Shown here: positions 32,815 to 42,560 of the stretch, in pieces
Layout: each line of letters opens with the position of its first letter
How positions within the stretch are numbered: position 1 is the first letter of the stretch
Assembly (NCBI RefSeq): GCF_000003815.2
Contig: NC_049989.1
Location: 18,830,311 to 18,873,438, forward strand
Direction: 5' to 3'
DNA: 43,128 nt
Source: Branchiostoma floridae
Taxonomy: Eukaryota; Chordata; Leptocardii; Amphioxiformes; Branchiostomatidae
Translations under genes and position numbers: made by a program
The notes under the pieces: model-generated
What the model was told of the DNA's origin: nothing
The model's database searches: none
What the model saw: the letters and a program-made list of their open reading frames with translations, nothing else

Positions 32815-33390
32815 CGTACCCAACAGAAACATACTTTCTAAAGATACTTTACTGCACCTTAAGGTGTTTGATACAAACTGCCCCAAGTGCTTAGTAAACA
32901 TGAACACACTCTTCATGCGTTGTCGACTTACAGTATCTTTGGTTTGGAATGTGGTAGTCACCCTTTGAGTCGGTGTGACAAATGGGCCTGTCATGCTCAC
33001 GACTCTCTACACATACACGACTTATTAGCCCCAGGCAGGACTGAGTCCGGCATGTTATGACAAATTTTCCCCTTTTTCCTTTTATTTCTATGTTGTAGGA
33101 CCATTCGGTGCAAGCCGGGCTAAGAAAGCTACGAGAGGTGTGCCTCGATCACAACATTCATGTATATCCCTTAAAGATGAGTCGCGCCCTGGACCGCCTG
33201 ATCAAGACAGGCACGCAGGCGAAACCCAACAAAAACATACTGTATTGTCCAAACATTACGTAGTATAGCTTAAAGATACCTTTCTGCACCTTATGGTGAT
33301 TGATACAAAATGTCCAAGGTATAGTACAGTAAACATGAATACACTCTTCATGTCGTGTAGACTCAAACATCAAGATGTTCTTGAGATACA
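32815..33390 (+). repeat. Second local duplication, overlapping an exon-like stretch
   Basis: About 32815-32935 and 33224-33365 share CCCAACA.AAACATACT, TAAAGATAC.TT.CTGCACCTTA and AAACATGAA.ACACTCTTCATG. The right copy has about 30 extra bases near 33245. The stop of the open stretch at 33099-33263 falls inside those extra bases. Confidence 0.65.
33099..33263 (+). CDS. Exon-like open stretch, 54 codons, unknown protein
   Basis: A long pyrimidine tract ending TATGTTGTAG (a strong acceptor) precedes 54 codons that end at TAG. The reading is balanced and protein-like, with segments such as LRKLREVCLDHN and LKMSRALDRLIKTG that would form charged helices. It would be a terminal exon on the + strand, but no upstream exon could be tied to it; 31252-31532 is the nearest candidate and is not phase-linked. 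I do not recognise the family. The 3' part overlaps a local duplication, which weakens the case. Confidence 0.28.
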   Translation, partial: DHSVQAGLRKLREVCLDHNIHVYPLKMSRALDRLIKTGTQAKPNKNILYCPNIT

Positions 33391-33604
33391 TAGCAGGACT
33401 GGTCTAACCATTTTAAAGCTAAGGGTACAAACCGACGCACGTGCAACTGCGAGTGCGTGGTGTCTACGTGCCACAACTGGTGCTGGTAAACGGGCTGCTA
33501 ACTTCAGCTCGGTCTTGCAGATGGGGCTTTGTGGACGGTTATAATTGTTTAACTTAATTCAAGGTGAAATATGGTCAATGAGATCAGCCGAGTTGTATTT
33601 TATA

Positions 33605-33617
33605 AGGTCAAAGGTCA
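33605..33617 (+). promoter_or_regulatory. Perfect DR1 nuclear-receptor half-site repeat
   Basis: AGGTCAAAGGTCA is two AGGTCA half-sites with a one-base spacer, the class bound by RXR heterodimers and HNF4. A 13-bp perfect match is uncommon by chance, but no gene start is established beside it. Confidence 0.25.
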
Positions 33618-35639
33618 CATAACAGCGTTTAACGGTTCATTTCTTATGGAATCCTATACTGGTCTACCCATAACTGTTGTTAGGCATAATTTGGAAAGAT
33701 GTAAATGTTTTGAAGAAATATTAGACAAGTAAGAGAAGACGTCCTAGTCACAACGAGGTATGATTAGAGGATGTAGTGCCCCATCGTTATACACATGGTT
33801 TAGCGTTTCTGTGTTTGTTCAGATCAGAATAAATGCGTTACTGATAACCAAAGGCATCCATGAGGGAGGGCCTCGAGGAAACAGTACCACATAAGCGCCC
33901 CCCCCCCTTCACGGAGATGTAAACAAACCGCCACTGATCATTAGAACAGAACCACTCACACTCACAGAACAGAGCAGAACCATCGCGACGATAATCACGC
34001 TTACCCAAAAGGATGACATGTCTCTTCCTCCTCCTGACATCCACCATGCCCCATCTCATGTTCTCCCTGGAGGGCCCAGCTTCAGATAAGGGCCCCGGGC
34101 CCGGCCGGTCACCCACGTTACCAAGTGGCAAGCGGGGAGATGGCACCCCGGCCCGTGGCCGGCATGGGCCCGACGAACACGTGTCCCGGAAGTAGGAAGT
34201 AACCCTTCAGACCTCACTATCCTTCTGGGTCTCCAAAACGTTCATCGCTAGGTCGCTGCACGAAAACGTGGACGTATGGGAAAAAAAGCTAGCAAAATTC
34301 TTGGGACAAGGGCCCGGAAGTCCTTTTTTGGATAAAGAATAAAGTTCGGGATAAGAAATCCTTCGCCCCGTTTGAGGGTAGCTTTACAGGGCGGACGTAA
34401 AAGCCTCCCCCCCCCCCGAAACTGCGACAGGCAGGACTCTCGTCTAGATCACAAACCACCAGGGCACACATCGAACAGGTCGTCATGTACACTGAGTAGC
34501 ACGGAACAAAACTAAGACGGCATGAAGAGTGGCTTCTGTATCATGATCATGCCCTACTTCCACGAGGAGTATTCCAAAATAGGAAAATCCCGACGAAGGA
34601 GTGTCCGTTTGCGTTTTAATTACAGTTAGCACGTTTCAAGATCCATACCCTGGGAGCCAGACAGGACCGGGTAGCTAACGAGTTTAGTTCTGGGAACCAA
34701 GCCAGTCAGCCCGCCGATCTCACATTAGCGCTCCGGGGGAGTTTAACCCGAAGGAGTTATCGCTACCCTTTTCGGGGAAAGGGCAGGTGGACCTTACAAA
34801 GTTCCAGCCTCAAAGTTCTGTTGTTATTTTGAAAATTAGCTCAATACACCCTTTAGCCATATCTAGTCCCTGATTCGCTACTACAATAGCCTGCTGACCA
34901 ACTGTGGTGTGTTGTAGCTGGCTACCTGGGGTGGTTATCAATCCTAGGTTCTCCTCTCTCTGACCAAGGGCATTGGAGAGCCATTCTACAGTCATCCTGC
35001 CAGACCCCTGCACGATAGATACTGAGATCGGGCTGCGGTGTGGTAACCAGGCTCGATCCCGTCTGGCCCCCAGGGAAAAAGATCCACGAAACGCACATAT
35101 CTTTGACCCGTATTTCAACTGAACCGAGAAGTTTTTACCCGCAAGTACCAACCTACCGTAACTTGGTTGTATCTTTCTATCTCCCTGTATGCCACAGAAG
35201 GTCGTTTAGCTCTTGATCTTTGAACAGATGTTATAGAATGGCTTATTCATATACCTACATCAACATTGCAGCATTGGCCAGATGCCTTGATTCCTTGGAA
35301 CCGCTGCCATAAAATGGATTACGCGAAATCCAACACTTATCTGGCCAGGCGCAGATTATTGCAAAATATCAATGTAACATGTAGCATGTTTGAAATAATC
35401 TTTCTAATTTTAACGTCGTTTAATTGTATTGATATTTCTTCATGATAATACTTAACTTGTGTATCAACAACATCATGCTACACAGCACATTAAGTCAACG
35501 TATCGCGACACTACGACACTAGCACAAACAGTCCGGAACATCATCATGACTTACCAAGCATACAATTCCTCAATCATCTCTATGAAGATACAATACAATA
35601 CGTTACAAAAAAAGTCAAACAATATTACCGTCGCCATGG
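33618..35639. other. Stretch without a recognised gene, GC-rich near 34050-34160
   Basis: Contains poly-C runs (about 33898-33907, 34408-34418) and a GC-rich block with GGGCCCGGGCCCGG-like sequence. On the - strand, 35151-34810 stays open for 113 codons (and further upstream without an ATG), with stretches such as MTVEWLSNALGQREENLG. It starts from TTG, has no clear acceptor, and I find no family, so it is described rather than called. 33838-34146 and 34013-34195 are open on opposite strands through the GC-rich block and look non-coding. Confidence 0.5.
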
Positions 35640-36250
35640 CAATGCTTTTTCATTGCCACGCTTTTTTTTAATTGTTTGTTGCCTTTTTGTGAAGCCTATA
35701 ACGTTATGGTTTTATGACGACAGCATCTGGAAAGGGTTTCTCTTCACTATGCGTTTATGGTTATACAATCACATAATCACAATGGCGAAGAAACTCTATA
35801 AACAAGACAAGTGTTTGTTTCTGTCTCCTTTTTTATTTTTTATTTTTTTTTTAGAACCTGTATATGGTGTAATGACGACAGAACCTTGGAAGGGCATTTC
35901 TTCGCCAGCCAGCTATGTTCCACTGTCACAGAGCTGTGCCAAGGAAGAAAAACTCTTAGCAAAGCCCATGTTTGTTTGTTTGTTTGTTTGTTTGTTTGCT
36001 TTATTTATAAACATTACCCAAAAAGGGTCGTTCTTCCTCTGTCAACTATGGGCGTAGAGTCGCAGAACTGCACAAAGAAAAACACTTTGTTGTATCATAT
36101 AGTATGTTTGTTTGCGTTATTTGTCGACAGCACCTCAAGGGACCATTCTTCGCCAGGCAGCTATGGTCCCATAGTCACAGAGCTACTCCAGCGAAGAACA
36201 GCCCTAACTGAGGCCATTGCAGGATTCCTGGCCATGTTTCCTACAATAAA
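35640..36250 (+). repeat. Second hairpin-repeat array (about four units)
   Basis: Units near 35706, 35871, 36005 and 36122 match the array at 22977-24520: TATGACGACAGCATCTGG and TTCACTATGCGTTTATGG (D type), then GGGCATTTCTTCGCCAGCCA (A type), a divergent unit, and ATTCTTCGCCAGGCAGCTAT...CACAGAGCTAC (C-like). TTTG runs separate them. The 134- and 150-codon open stretches here are readings of the repeat, not genes. Confidence 0.8.
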
Positions 36251-37658
36251 TGTATTCTTCTGAACTTACTGAGGGTCTACATGGAGCTTTAATAGAACGG
36301 TAAATTTAGGAGAGCTGGCAACGCCTGAGGGTACGTTTGGGAAGCCCGGTAGTGCTTAGCAGATCTTAACGGTAAATCGATGAGCTTAACGAACTACACT
36401 GCAGTAGATTTGCGCACCTCAACTGGACGTTCCGTCTTGACTCAGGGGCAGTCTGGTGTTCTCCCACAAAATACAAAAGATTATGTCAACAACGCTCAAC
36501 GATGAATTTTCGATAACATGTTAAGTCCTACATTGAAGCTTCACGAATAGTCTACCGACAACGGTTAACGCTAAGTTAGAGTGGACCGTCGGTACGGTCA
36601 ACGTTTTCGACAGTAAGTTAGAATAGCTTTCTTCACTCCTTATTTGCAATGGAGAAACGTGAGCAATGCAGGTTAGTCTGTTTACTCTGAGCCCTACACA
36701 ACCAAGTGTGCAGATTTTACACCTTGGGCAATCCCAGTTCTTAACAAACAGTGGTGTTCGCGCTGACTGTGGTTCTTGCCAACATTATTCTGCTTTCGTC
36801 CTGTTTTTTGTTGCTCTTTATTGAGCCATAGAGAGAGGGAGATGAGAGAGAGGGAGAGAGAGAGATAGACAGACAGACAAATACAGACAGAGAGCGAGAA
36901 AAAGAGAGAGAGCGAGAAGAACGATCTAGGATGGTGCCGCAAATTGACGCATGTTCCGCAAGTCGACGATTACATGTTCATGATATTTTACGTCGAGTAG
37001 AATGGCTTCGCCAGAACGCATCAATCTGTCACACTTCTACGAAATACAGAATACATCATTCTGCGATTCCCGAAAATGAACAGAGCTGAAAGTAGCGCAG
37101 CATCAGTTTTTCTCCACTAACAGAACAGTCAAAGCAACGGCGTGTCACTGGATGAAAACAAAAACTTGAGACCTAGAAACATATCTCCTGATTTCTTGTG
37201 TGTTTAAAGATCATGATGCGCTTCGACGGAACGCATCGTATAAGGCTGTGCTCGCGTATATACAATGATGATATATCCCGTCTATAGTTTCCGAAACGTT
37301 GCGTCGGAAATATGTCGCATGCAATAGACGAAATTCTGTTGCAACATTACCCCAACATTCAACAGAAACCGTGATGAATTCGACTGCATCTAGTCATAGT
37401 TATAATCATACGTTGTATTACAGCACCGTTGGGGTTATACCGCCCCTTACGGGGTGGCATACCTCTTCTTCTAGCCGAAACTACATTTACATCTGCATCT
37501 ACAAGACAATAACTGAACTGATAAAACATATCAACTGTTGTACCATGCCGGTTAGATATGCCTAGTTACAATGAATTGCTGAACTTTGCCACTGATCATT
37601 GATCTAAAAAAAAACACCAGCCAGGCTCATCGCACGAAATCGGTGTTGTCGTTCATTT
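36251..37658. other. Stretch without a recognised gene
   Basis: No coding region supported. About 36826-36925 is a GA-rich simple repeat that produces an 82-codon antisense open stretch. Short inverted GTTAACG / GTCAACG motifs occur near 36560-36610. The 88-codon open stretch at 37299-37565 has no supporting feature. Confidence 0.55.
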
Positions 37659-38171
37659 ATGATAGATGAAAATATAGATAAACCCCACCGTTTTTCCTGG
37701 GTTCCATCGGTCTCTGGTTCTCCGGTCCGTCCGACGCCTCAGCTTCGGTCCGCCGTTCCCTTCCCAGACCCGCAGCAAGAAAAGTGCACTAAACTCGAAA
37801 CGTTTGTCATGAAAAAAACTTTTCCTCCTTCCTTCGTCGTCTTCCTCTGTGGTCAACGTCTGGTTTTGCTTGTTTGTACTTCTTTGGAGGCCTTGATATT
37901 TGAGCGGTGCCTCCGAGGTGAGTACATCGTCGGGCACTTGGCGGGAGTGCTGCCGGCTAAGTCACTCGGACGAGGCGGTACCCGTTGTCAGGCTTACAAG
38001 AAAAACAGAGATTTCGCTCTTCGGGCAGCTGCCGCTTCAACTTTTCGCAGGAGGTGCGGAGAAAGTTCTGATATGATGCTCCAGGTTGTCGGAAAGGAAC
38101 AGCAGATTCAAGTCCAACAACAAATGTCCCTATTTTGTCGTCATCTTCGTTCTCTCTTACGTAAATCTTGA
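37659..38171 (+). CDS. Longest intact open frame outside the gap: hypothetical 170 aa
   Basis: ATG to stop, 170 codons uninterrupted, with a Pro-rich early part, a hydrophobic patch FVVFLCGQRLVLLVC (about 67-81) and a Gln-rich end (QQIQVQQQ). I recognise no domain. A very strong donor, GAG/GTGAGT at 37918, lies inside the frame, so the first 260 bases may instead be a 5' exon whose intron starts there. On the opposite strand 38319-37957 is also open for 120 codons with a membrane-like N-terminal part and a charged stretch (YVRENEDDDKIG) after a CTTGCCTCAG acceptor, but without any ATG. At most one of the two is likely to be real. Confidence 0.22.
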   Translation: MIDENIDKPHRFSWVPSVSGSPVRPTPQLRSAVPFPDPQQEKCTKLETFVMKKTFPPSFVVFLCGQRLVLLVCTSLEALIFERCLRGEYIVGHLAGVLPAKSLGRGGTRCQAYKKNRDFALRAAAASTFRRRCGESSDMMLQVVGKEQQIQVQQQMSLFCRHLRSLLRKS

Positions 38172-39000
38172 GGGAACCAGTCCACTGAGGCAAGAGTTTA
38201 CAAGGTAGAGGACGAACAACCCAGACAAATACTCTCAAGAGAGACCACAGTATAGCAGGACCAAGAAAACTTAGATAGAGAGGAGTGGTGTAGGAGAGCC
38301 CTGCAGACCTCCCGCACAAGCATCTTATGATGGTGTCCTCGCCTGTCTGGCTGCGTCTCTGGTTGTTCCAGCACGGAGGGGGACTGAAGTGTCATCTTTG
38401 GCACATTTACAGAAGTAGCTAGACATTGTTATCTTTTAAACTTGTGGCTGTGACCGCAGCAACTCAATCTCAGAATCGTAAAGTTTACCCAAGTTCACTT
38501 TTGCTAAGGTAATTGCTTCGACATCAGATTCTTAAACTTGAACGTGAAATCCACCACTCCACTGGGCAGGCGCAGAACACACGCGGGTTCAATGCACGTA
38601 CATGAAGACAATGACATTCATGGCAATCCACCATGATAGGCCAGTTCGTGGATTAAATTGCGCATGCGAGATGCATTGTTGGAAATGTCCCCTGAGGTCT
38701 CAATGGAAGGCTTCTCGTGACTATAAGCAACGGTTCAAACATAGACAAGCACATCTGGACGAGAACTGGCCTAGGTGACGCCTATGGGAACTTACATTGT
38801 TTTCGAAGGACTACAAACTGACAGACATGGTCGCGGTTGGAATCACATGAGTGTGTACTAGCGAGCACGGCAAATGAACCTCCTTAGAGTTTTAATAGGG
38901 TACAATCTACAAAAGAATTGAAAACAAGAAATAAATGGCGGCTTTGTTAGCATTTGATCATTACTCAACACATTGGGTACCTACTGACTGTAAATATACT
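38172..39000. other. Stretch without a recognised gene
   Basis: The antisense open stretch from 37957 extends to 38319. Beyond about 38405 I see no coding or repeat signal of note. Confidence 0.5.
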
Positions 39001-39060
39001 ATATAAATATATCATATCATATCATATCATATTATATTATATCATATTATATTATATCGA
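39001..39060. repeat. ATATC microsatellite
   Basis: Tandem ATATC / ATATT units over about 60 bases. Confidence 0.9.
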
Positions 39061-39123
39061 TGCCCTCTTTGAAGTGGCGCCTGATGGAGTTCGTACAAAC
39101 TGCAGCTGGTGGACACCGTCAGA

Positions 39124-39546
39124 CTAGGGGTGGGTACCGGTACAGAAAATTCAGGTCCAGGTACGGTCCAGGTCCAGAGGATCAGGTCCAGGTCCGGACC
39201 TGAACATGGACCTAATTGTCTGTAAATGGGCAATACTCAAAACAATGGCCTATTTCGCTACAAAGGAATCTGTTTGGTGGAATATCATATCTTCGCGTAA
39301 ACAACGCTAACTGCCTCTGTTAAGTTATGCCAAGTTTGAATGTAGAAATTTGATATAATGACTATACACTCTCCTATGCTTCGCCTTTGCTATTTTCTTA
39401 ACCAATAAGCATCCAAATACGAACGCCTGCCACCGTAGTGCAGGTACAATTTTCATTTTTATTTACATTTACAAATAGGTCCAGCATCCTGTCTACTGAT
39501 TTTTTTCAGGTCCGGTTTCTCCGGACGGGTCCAACAAGAAAAACTG
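39124..39546. mobile_element. GGGGTGGG-ended element, right end degraded
   Basis: Starts CTAGGGGTGGGTACCGGTAC and contains repeated CAGGTCCAGG motifs. Its right part has TTTTTTCAGGTCCGG and ACGGGTCCAACAAGAAAAAC, matching the reverse of the other copies. The terminal CCCACCCCTAG is missing. Internal bases AATGGGCAATACTCAAAACA are shared in reverse with the copy at 41256. Confidence 0.6.
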
Positions 39547-39659
39547 TACTACGACAGAAAGTTGTCATTTCTTCACCGACTGGACAAACTTGAAATTCAA
39601 ACAACTCCACAAATTCAAACTTCCTGACAACTTAGATGAGAGCACCTTTTTGCCTTTTT

Positions 39660-40020
39660 TTTATTCGCACGTTTTAGGGCTCCCAGGGCCGACTATTCAC
39701 TCACACATTCATACCAGGGGCTGAACTGCGCGGAGCTTACAATAGGCGGGGCTAACTCGCAAGGGTCTGGAGCGAGCTGCCATTCGGCGCCACTCAGTTG
39801 ACCTCAATACGACAGTAATTGCCCCAGGTGCGGCCAAGGTACTGTAGGTTTTGAACCACACACACCGCACCATCGCACGTGTGGCGGGTTCTTTAACGTG
39901 CCTGGGGTATGGCTCTCCCCAGACACGGGACCTCCATTTAACGTCCTATCCGAGGGACGGCCCTAGCCGAGGGACGGTTTAGGGAGGTTATCCATGTCAT
40001 CAAATCAACATGGCCTAATG
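39660..40020. repeat. Dispersed repeat fragment
   Basis: Segments CGTGTGGCGGGTTCTTTAAC, CCCCAGACACGGGACCTCCA and AACGTCCTATCCGAGGGACG resemble a repeat commonly met in marine invertebrate genomes. The last part occurs twice in tandem (CGAGGGACGG). A shorter relative is at about 22824-22872. I cannot name the family. Confidence 0.45.
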
Positions 40021-40068
40021 CCAAATAAGTACCTTTTCAAGAACCAGATGAGGCACTGCGCGGGCGTG

Positions 40069-40290
40069 GAGTTAGGGTTAGGGTTGGTTTAGAGTTGTCA
40101 GGGTTGGACTAGGGTTATTAGTAGCATGTAGCTTTGGGTTAGGGTTAGTTTAGTAAGGTTTATGTTTAGAGTTGGGTTAGACTTAGGGTCAGGGTTTGGT
40201 CAGCGTAATTGTTATGTTTAGAGTTAGGTTAGGGTTAAGGGTTAGGTTAGGGTTAAGGTTAGGGTTGATGGGTTAAGGTTATGATTATAT
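40069..40290 (+). repeat. Interstitial telomere-like TTAGGG block
   Basis: About 220 bases of GTTAGGG units with many point variants (GTTGGG, GTTTAGAG, AGGGTTAAGG). A degenerate form of the metazoan telomere repeat in G-strand orientation on +. No adjacent subtelomeric feature is evident. Confidence 0.75.
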
Positions 40291-40339
40291 GACAACAGAA
40301 GTGAATTGACATTAGGGTTGGTTATGTTTGTCTCGACAG

Positions 40340-40746
40340 CGCGACCCCTCCTTCCAGAATCGCCTTCCAGATGACGCCCCACGAGTGTGTGTTTACCTCT
40401 CCCTTGTTAGGTACGTAACGTTATACTGGAAACCCCCAAACACTGTCCCTGCACTTTTAGTACTAGTACTTGGCAAGCGGTACGTATTTGGCGCAACACC
40501 TGCTAAATGACATCTGTATCCCAGAAACATCCAGCTATATTGAGAGAAACGTTTATTTGTGTTTCAGAAGTTGTACTCGCTGAAGTCGGCGGTTCCCACG
40601 AACACTTCTGCCACAAGATGTGGAAGAAAAGTAGCGAATGCTCCAGAAAGTTTCCTGAACCTTGGCGAACGTTTCGACTTTTACCATCTTTGCACTCAGA
40701 ACTAGCAACGTTTATTTGTGTTTTGATCGTCTTGACACAAAAATAG
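40340..40746 (+). CDS. Possible two-exon small gene
   Basis: 40340-40410 follows a TTTGTCTCGACAG acceptor and ends at donor TTAG/GTACGT. 40568-40746 follows GTTTCAG and ends at TAG. Spliced, the two are in phase; from the ATG at 40371 they encode about 72 aa, including LAEVGGSHEHFCHKMWKK. No family is recognised. The segment is bracketed by a 17-bp direct repeat, AACGTTTATTTGTGTTT (40547 and 40707), that includes part of the acceptor, so the second exon may be a small insertion or duplication. Chance is a real alternative. Confidence 0.17.
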
Positions 40747-40834
40747 CCACGTGGATCACGCCTTTTCGCGCAGCTGTAGACTCAATGTAGAACAACAGAA
40801 CGGTCGAGTTTCTCTTGACCGAGATGAAGCCGTC

Positions 40835-41151
40835 CTAAAGGTGGGTTCACACGTGCGTATATATTTAAGTCCGTATGAGGCGCGCATGGGAGTATTTACC
40901 TCCACCAGGCTCCACAGGTCGGTGGAAAAATTATAGAAATGGGACAAACGTAAACAGGTAACATGTCAGCGAAGTTAGCTGGGTCGCTAACCATACTTCT
41001 CGGTCAGCTAACTCATCTGCCATGTTATGTATCCATATTTGTCCAATTTGTACTATTTTTCCCCCGACCTGTGGAGCCTGGTAGAGACTAAGAGCTTCAT
41101 ACGCACATCAAACAGACTTGAATATATACGCACGTGTGACCCCACCTTTAG
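40835..41151. mobile_element. Long inverted-repeat (fold-back) element
   Basis: CTAAAGGTGGG..TCACACGTGCGTATATATT at the left is the complement of the right end, which finishes GTGTGACCCCACCTTTAG. The arms are about 110 nt and include CCAGGCTCCACAGGTCGG against its complement CCGACCTGTGGAGCCTGG. 317 bp in all. The sense and antisense open frames here are readings of the arms. A related piece is inserted in the SINE at about 21850. Confidence 0.75.
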
Positions 41152-41255
41152 TTATTGTTTGGAGGACAGTTTTCCTGGCCAGGACTTTTCGATATTCTGC
41201 CGAATTCTACGATACACACCCCCTTTAGCAAGGACTGGTGAAGCTAGTCTATGTA

Positions 41256-41640
41256 GTAGGGGTGGGTACCGGTGCGATGTACCGATACAAGCCTTTTTTT
41301 TTTTTGTTGGACCGGTCCAGAAAAAAAAAGACGGACCTGAAAAATCCGTGACCAGCTTTTGGACCAAGTAGCAAATGAATAGATTATGAAACCTTAACGA
41401 GTTTCGGAGCTTACAGGTCCAATAGAATAGCAAGAGCGAAGCAGAGGAGAGTTGGTAGTCATTTTCACCAAATTTCTGCAGACAGACTTGGTCCAAAATA
41501 GAGGCAGTTAGTGTTGTCTACATAAAGATAGGATTTCAAAACGTCAGCAGACGTTAGACACTCCACCAAACAGAATCCTCTGTAGCGAAATGGATCGTTG
41601 TTTTGAGTATCGCCCATTCACAACGAATTTCATTGCCTAC
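41256..41640. mobile_element. GGGGTGGG-ended element, truncated copy
   Basis: Begins TAGTAGGGGTGGGTACCGGT and carries TTGTTGGACCGGTCCAG, CGGACCTGAAAAATCCG and later TTTTGAGTATCGCCCATT. The right terminal repeat is lost where the retrotransposon fragment starts. The 114-codon open stretches on both strands are not genes. Confidence 0.6.
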
Positions 41641-41675
41641 TTACTATATTTTGTTGTCTCCCAAATCATATCTAA

Positions 41676-42005
41676 CCTTATATCAGTAGTCACAAACTAA
41701 ATATAGAAGCCGGAAGATATACTAAAATTCCCCATGAACAGAGGTTTTGTCCATTTTGCCCAAATGAGATCGAAGACGAACGTCACTTTGTTATGGATTG
41801 TTCTCGATATAAGGATAAACGCACAGAGCTGTTCACATTACTTTCCGCTTGTTCTAAAGAATTTGCTACTCTCTGTTCGATAGATAAATTCAACTACATT
41901 CTGGAAGGCGATAACCCTCACTGTGTACAAGTAGGCAAATATATCCACGAATGTTTATACCGTAGAACTAATAGTGTTAATGACATGCCAGACCCTATAT
42001 GTTGA
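41676..42005 (+). pseudogene. C-terminal end of a non-LTR retrotransposon ORF2, 5'-truncated
   Basis: A 109-codon frame, open from just after a TAA to TGA, reads as the C-terminal tail of a LINE reverse-transcriptase polyprotein: a KLNIEAGRY lead-in, then a Cys-His motif RFCPFC...EDERHFVMDCSRY, the CxxC-(EDE)-H-C pattern usual after the RT domain. The endonuclease and RT domains are absent, as expected from incomplete reverse transcription. The 3' UTR follows to about 42114 with AATAAAGATTG and a TTTG tail. Confidence 0.75.
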
Positions 42006-42125
42006 TCTATTCATACCTATAGATATCCATATATGTGTGTTTAGTTGTACTGTAAGTAGTTGTTATACATGTAGACTTTACGAAAGTCACTGTACTTTTG
42101 TCGTGTCAATAAAGATTGTTTGTTT
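42006..42125 (+). mobile_element. 3' UTR and tail of the truncated non-LTR retrotransposon
   Basis: Contains CCTATAGATATCCATATATG, GTAAGTAGTTGTTATACATG and TTTTGTCGTGTCAATAAAGA, all repeated in the second copy at 42334-42560. It ends in TTTG repeats, the family's simple tail. Confidence 0.75.
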
Positions 42126-42333
42126 GTTTATCATGGATGACATGTGATTCATGCAGACATACTGGGTCCCACATGACCAATTTTGTCCGAGCTCACTAAG
42201 TGGTCGGCACAACAGATCTCCATATGCAGCAGTCAGGAGGCCACAGTCCTGACACAGTACACGCCTACTTTCCAACCAGAGGCTCGGCCCCGGCTGTTTA
42301 AGACGAGTTTTAGGCGATTTTGTAGGGCTTTTG

Positions 42334-42560
42334 ATTTTAATATCCACGAATGTTTATACCGTAGAATCAATACTGTAAATGACATGCTAGACCCTATATG
42401 TTGATTTATTCATACCTATAGATATCCATATATAATATGTGTGTTTAGTTGTACCAAGGACGTTATATCACGTCCTTGGTTGTACTGTAAGTAGTTGTTA
42501 TACATGTAGACGAAAGTCGCTGTACTTTTGTCGTGTCAATAAAGATTTATTATAATAATA
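42334..42560 (+). mobile_element. Second 3' fragment of the same non-LTR retrotransposon, with palindromic insertion
   Basis: Repeats the last about 20 codons of the ORF (HECLYRR...DPIC) and the 3' UTR of the copy at 41676-42125, with a tail of TAATAA units. Unlike the first copy it carries 31 extra bases: CCAAGGACGTTATATCACGT followed by CCTTGG (42454-42479), with TTGTA on both sides (42449-42453, 42480-42484). Confidence 0.75.

Noticed and set aside
34810-35151. 113-codon - strand open frame
   Set aside because: Starts from TTG, has no clear acceptor, and resembles no family I know; kept only as a description of the region.
35653-36263. Overlapping open frames of 134 and 150 codons
   Set aside because: They read through the hairpin repeat units and TTTG runs, giving FVCLFVCLF-type sequence, with no conservation of frame between units.
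40756-41496. Similar open frames containing DLWSLVE in 40.7-41.5 kb
   Set aside because: They are readings of the two arms of the fold-back element at 40835-41151 and of the adjoining repeat; the same words recur at 21.8 kb because a related repeat is there.
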